From assembly GCF_000426725.1 (NCBI RefSeq), contig NZ_KE384561.1, forward strand, positions 289,092 to 353,091: a DNA stretch of 64,000 nt, in the 5' to 3' direction. Both the position numbers and the translations under genes were made by a program. The stretch's first letter is position 1, and every line of letters begins with the position of its first letter. This DNA is from Sporocytophaga myxococcoides DSM 11118. GTDB lineage: Bacteria > Bacteroidota > Bacteroidia > Cytophagales > Cytophagaceae. Of the stretch, positions 61,220-64,000 are shown piece after piece. The notes beneath the pieces were generated by a model, which made no database searches, had not been told where the DNA came from, and saw only the letters and a list, made by a program, of their open reading frames with translations.

Positions 61220-62791
61220 CTATTTCCCATTTTTATATCCTATATCATAACTCTCTTTAATGTTTTCCATCTGCAGGTCCACCCCTCTGGTTTTGGCAGA
61301 TATCTTAAAGTCATTCAATATTTCAATCACGTCATAATCAATATACTTTGCCTTTGATCCGTCAATGATGACTTTTGAATAATCGGGAATTTCCCGAAGC
61401 ATAGTCATAATACTCGCTTTATTCAGGAAAGAAACTTCTTCTGCGAGATCTAGCCTCATAACCTTTGCATCTTCACTCTCCTTCATAGAACAGGAATAGG
61501 CGAGTTTCAAATTTCTTCTAAGAATAAATACAATTGAGACAATAATACCAACAACTATTCCTTTCAGAAGATCTGTAAGCACTATGGCAAGGATAGTCAA
61601 TATAAACGGTACAAACTGTTCTACTCCATTTTTAAAAATAGTTTTATACAGTCCTATATTAGTAAGCTTATACCCGATTACAAGAAGAATTGCAGATAAT
61701 GCTGCCAGAGGGATCTTATTTAAGATTTTATGTAAAAATATAACACACAACAAGAGTAATAAACCATGGTAAAAAGAGGAAAATTTTGATCTCGCTCCTG
61801 CTGAGATATTAGCAGTTCCTCTGACAATTACAGCCGTCATTGGTAAGCCTCCTATGATACCAGACAAGATATTACCAACACCTTGTGCTTTAAGCTCCCT
61901 ATTTGTTGGTGTATGTCTTTTCAAAGGATCCAGCTTATCTACAGCCTCAATACTAAGCAGCGTTTCCAGACTTGCTACCACAGCAAGTGTTAGCCCTATT
62001 TTCCATACTTTAAAATTTGTAATCTCATTAAATGCCGGAAATATTATAAGCCCTTTAAGAGAACTCAATCCTTTGATCTCAGGAATTAATACAAGATGTT
62101 CTTTGTCTAATGCAAGCATAGGTATCTTCTCAGCAAAAATGATATTTAATAAAGAGCCTAATACTACCACTAGTAAAGGGGCTGGTATTGATTTTAAAAA
62201 ACCTTTCGTGATCTTATTCCAGTAGATCATAACAAGAAGAGAAAGAACAGATATTATGATGGCCCCTTTATTCAATGACTGAAAAGCCCTTAAAAGCTCA
62301 GAAAAAGTATTTTCTTTATCAAACTGATCAAATGAAAAATCTCCCTCATAGTCTACATCATAGCCAATTGCATGAGGAATTTGTTTAAGGATCAGAATTA
62401 TACCAATAGCGGCCAACATTCCTTTGATCACTGATGATGGGAATAATAAACTGATCGACCCCGCTTTTATAAAACCTAATATAATCTGTACCGCTCCTGC
62501 GATCACTACTCCTAGCAGGAAAGCGCTGTATCCTGCCTCTGTAATAGCATTAAGAACTATAACGGTAAGTCCTGCTGCGGGTCCACTTACACTGAGCTGA
62601 GAACCACTCAGCAATGCAACCACCAGCCCTCCCACTATACCGGCAATAATACCTGCAAAAAGCGGGGCTCCTGAAGCCAGAGCAATACCAAGGCAAAGTG
62701 GCAAAGCAACCACAAAAACCACCAAACCTGATGGAATATCATATTTTAAATTGGCAGATATTTGTTTTGAAAGATTATGTAATAAACTCAT
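61220..62791 (-). CDS. SulP-family inorganic anion transporter with STAS domain
   Basis: 523 residues. About 12 hydrophobic helices (LVVFVVALPLCLGIALASGAPLFAG signature near residues 23-47; ISGPAAG-type loop SVSGPAAGLTVIVLNA) and a C-terminal STAS domain (about 445-520; VIIDGSKAKYIDYDVIEIL). SulP proteins carry sulfate, bicarbonate or other anions; the substrate cannot be told. No carbonic anhydrase gene is adjacent. Confidence 0.92.
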   Translation of the reverse strand: MSLLHNLSKQISANLKYDIPSGLVVFVVALPLCLGIALASGAPLFAGIIAGIVGGLVVALLSGSQLSVSGPAAGLTVIVLNAITEAGYSAFLLGVVIAGAVQIILGFIKAGSISLLFPSSVIKGMLAAIGIILILKQIPHAIGYDVDYEGDFSFDQFDKENTFSELLRAFQSLNKGAIIISVLSLLVMIYWNKITKGFLKSIPAPLLVVVLGSLLNIIFAEKIPMLALDKEHLVLIPEIKGLSSLKGLIIFPAFNEITNFKVWKIGLTLAVVASLETLLSIEAVDKLDPLKRHTPTNRELKAQGVGNILSGIIGGLPMTAVIVRGTANISAGARSKFSSFYHGLLLLLCVIFLHKILNKIPLAALSAILLVIGYKLTNIGLYKTIFKNGVEQFVPFILTILAIVLTDLLKGIVVGIIVSIVFILRRNLKLAYSCSMKESEDAKVMRLDLAEEVSFLNKASIMTMLREIPDYSKVIIDGSKAKYIDYDVIEILNDFKISAKTRGVDLQMENIKESYDIGYKNGK

Positions 62792-62892
62792 GCTAAAATT
62801 TTAAGTAGGTTAGAAACCGTTATACCCCACAATGAGACAAGCAGGATATAATTATGTTATAAAAATAGTAATCTGAAAACCAGGTAATGTTT

Positions 62893-63207
62893 CTAAACTA
62901 TTTCAGGTGGTGGAGTTACCATTTCCCGGGACTGGCCGAGAAGAAAGAAGGGATTTGAATAAGGAAACTGTAAATTAGAAATTAGAAATTCAAGTATAAA
63001 TGTATTCAATGGATTAAGGCATATTTTTTCTTTAGCTTCTGCTGCCTCCTTATTCTCATTATCATTTTCTGATTCTTCTTCATCGATATTTACCTTTACT
63101 GACGAAACTTTTTTCTTCAATGCCATACCTGATCCCGCCGACAGATAAAACACCTGCGGAACCATGACTGTAAAAAATAACATTAATATCAAAAAGTTTT
63201 TAAGCAT
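62893..63207 (-). CDS. Small exported protein of unknown function
   Basis: About 104 residues from the ATG at 63207; an earlier ATG at 63234 adds a short non-signal extension. Signal peptide MLKNFLILMLFFTVMVPQVFYLSAG, an acidic Glu/Asn-rich middle (DEEESENDNENKEAAEAKEK) and a C-terminal end with MVTPPPEIV. I recall similarly ended short proteins beside metal or anion transporters in Bacteroidetes but cannot name the family. It is on the same strand as and upstream of the SulP gene (101 bp gap), so it may share its transcript. Confidence 0.6.
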   Translation of the reverse strand: MLKNFLILMLFFTVMVPQVFYLSAGSGMALKKKVSSVKVNIDEEESENDNENKEAAEAKEKICLNPLNTFILEFLISNLQFPYSNPFFLLGQSREMVTPPPEIV

Positions 63208-63352
63208 GTAAATACAAGAATCCCTCTGAGACAAAGGTAATAAAAACGATTCAAAAAGAAGTTAATTTAACGATCTATTAACAGTGGTTACCACCTAACA
63301 TTTTTAATTATCACAAATATCCTCAGAGAGCTAGCTTCTAAAATACATTTAA

Positions 63353-64000
63353 TTATAAATATGGGACTTCAGAAAAGACCTGATCTAATAACACCCTGTA
63401 CACTCCTGTGCTTTCAATAAAGTCCGGACATTTATAATGTTCTCCGGTTATCAGCAATGGCCATTCCTCCCTATAATCAGGAACCCTTCCATGAGATCCT
63501 TTAACTAAAGTTGCATCCAGTGGAATAAAATCCATAAGTGTTCTGAAGCCCATTTTTTTCTTTAGCAATTTAATCGCTGCCCTTGCTTTAATAAATTTTA
63601 TTTCAGGGTTAAAAAATAATTCCACGGGATCATAACCCGGCTTTTTATGTATTTCTACGGTTCTTGCAAAGTCTGGCGCTTTAAGATCATCCAACCAATA
63701 GTAGTATGAAAACCATGAGTTCTTATCCGCAACTGCGATTAAATCTCCCGCTCTTTCATGATCAATATTTAAAAGCTCTTTATCCAGGCCACTTAAAACT
63801 ACATCAATACCTTTGGATGAAGCCAGAAGTTTTTTAACATCTTCTTTAATAGACTTATCGTTAATATATACATGCGCTATTTGATGATCTGCTACTGCAA
63901 AAGCCCTGGAACCACCTGCATCCAGAAGTTCCAGACCACTTTCTTCCCTTAGTTTCAAATATCCTTTTTCTCTTAAAATTCTGTTAATATGTATAGGATT
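63353..64000 (-). CDS. Type I phosphodiesterase/alkaline-phosphatase-family protein, 3' part
   Basis: The frame is open to the right edge of the window (codons read NPIHINRILREKGYLK before the internal TTG at 63958), so this is the C-terminal 215 residues of a longer gene truncated by the window. Contents such as WSFYYWLDD-like WFSYYYWLDD, HKKPGYDPVELFF, GSHGRVPD (metal-ligand HGR-type loop) and an FIESTGVYRVLLDQVF end are consistent with the alkaline-phosphatase superfamily (nucleotide pyrophosphatase) members found in Bacteroidetes. The catalytic Thr/Ser and most ligands lie outside. Confidence 0.8.
   Translation of the reverse strand, partial: NPIHINRILREKGYLKLREESGLELLDAGGSRAFAVADHQIAHVYINDKSIKEDVKKLLASSKGIDVVLSGLDKELLNIDHERAGDLIAVADKNSWFSYYYWLDDLKAPDFARTVEIHKKPGYDPVELFFNPEIKFIKARAAIKLLKKKMGFRTLMDFIPLDATLVKGSHGRVPDYREEWPLLITGEHYKCPDFIESTGVYRVLLDQVFSEVPYL

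Noticed and set aside
1-64000. CRISPR arrays, insertion sequences, tRNA and rRNA genes, prophage
   Set aside because: I looked for repeats with regular spacing, transposase motifs and tRNA T-loop/anticodon patterns in the gaps and found none that held up.

Overview
The window reads as a chromosomal segment of an AT-rich member of the Bacteroidetes, most likely a gliding, Cytophaga/Sporocytophaga-like Cytophagales. Support comes from lineage-typical families (a CHU_C-type T9SS type B secretion domain at 24744-26639, DUF4296, DUF3822, DUF6340, a Bacteroidetes putative porin, Bat-type VWA genes), several TAnnTTTG -7 promoter boxes, frequent TTG/GTG starts and a general absence of Shine-Dalgarno sites. 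I saw no rRNA, tRNA, CRISPR array, insertion sequence or prophage. Species assignment is inference.

Region by region. 0.2-9.5 kb: an exported protein, MiaE, an outer-membrane porin, LpxK, a Nif3-like protein, a zinc-ribbon coiled-coil protein, a TPR protein, and a sigma factor with a tiny membrane partner. 9.5-12.7 kb: a DUF4296 lipoprotein and a DUF58/membrane/VWA (Bat-type) operon. 12.7-18 kb: LysE exporter, GH3-like protein, PLP-binding YggS protein, DUF423, DUF1573 and a RecD-like helicase. 18-22.6 kb: a tandem NUDIX duplication, an intergenic cluster of DnaA-box-like sites, DUF3822, CoaD, a third NUDIX protein, PyrE and a phosphodiesterase. 22.5-34.1 kb: a 47-residue basic protein, HisS, a T9SS cargo protein, YbaB, a GT2 glycosyltransferase, PspC, an OmpA/TPR lipoprotein, the pyruvate dehydrogenase E1 beta subunit, a DUF6340 lipoprotein and Ffh.

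34.3-51.2 kb is an envelope-glycan region: a YfhO-like membrane protein, then a long minus-strand operon (48584 down to 37322). This operon holds an apparently near-complete CMP-legionaminic acid pathway (LegB, LegC, LegH/NeuD-like, LegI, LegG, PtmE-like nucleotidyltransferase, LegF), a Wzx-like flippase, a DUF115/MptE-like protein, an FkbM methyltransferase and a GT4 glycosyltransferase. Another glycosyltransferase and a CDP-paratose 2-epimerase-like enzyme flank it. The simplest reading is synthesis, activation, membrane export and transfer of a nonulosonic-acid glycan. The DUF115-like protein is the most interesting member, because relatives (Maf proteins) glycosylate flagellins, and no flagellar gene is seen here.

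51.8-64 kb: PfkA with Asn at position 103, MiaA, a glycosyltransferase, a 1219-residue hybrid histidine kinase with four PAS-like domains, GAF, HisKA, ATPase, receiver and Hpt, a CheY-like regulator, a small protein and an MBL hydrolase, then a lipoprotein with an unusually strong Shine-Dalgarno, a SulP anion transporter, a small exported protein and the 3' part of a phosphodiesterase/alkaline-phosphatase-family gene that runs off the window.
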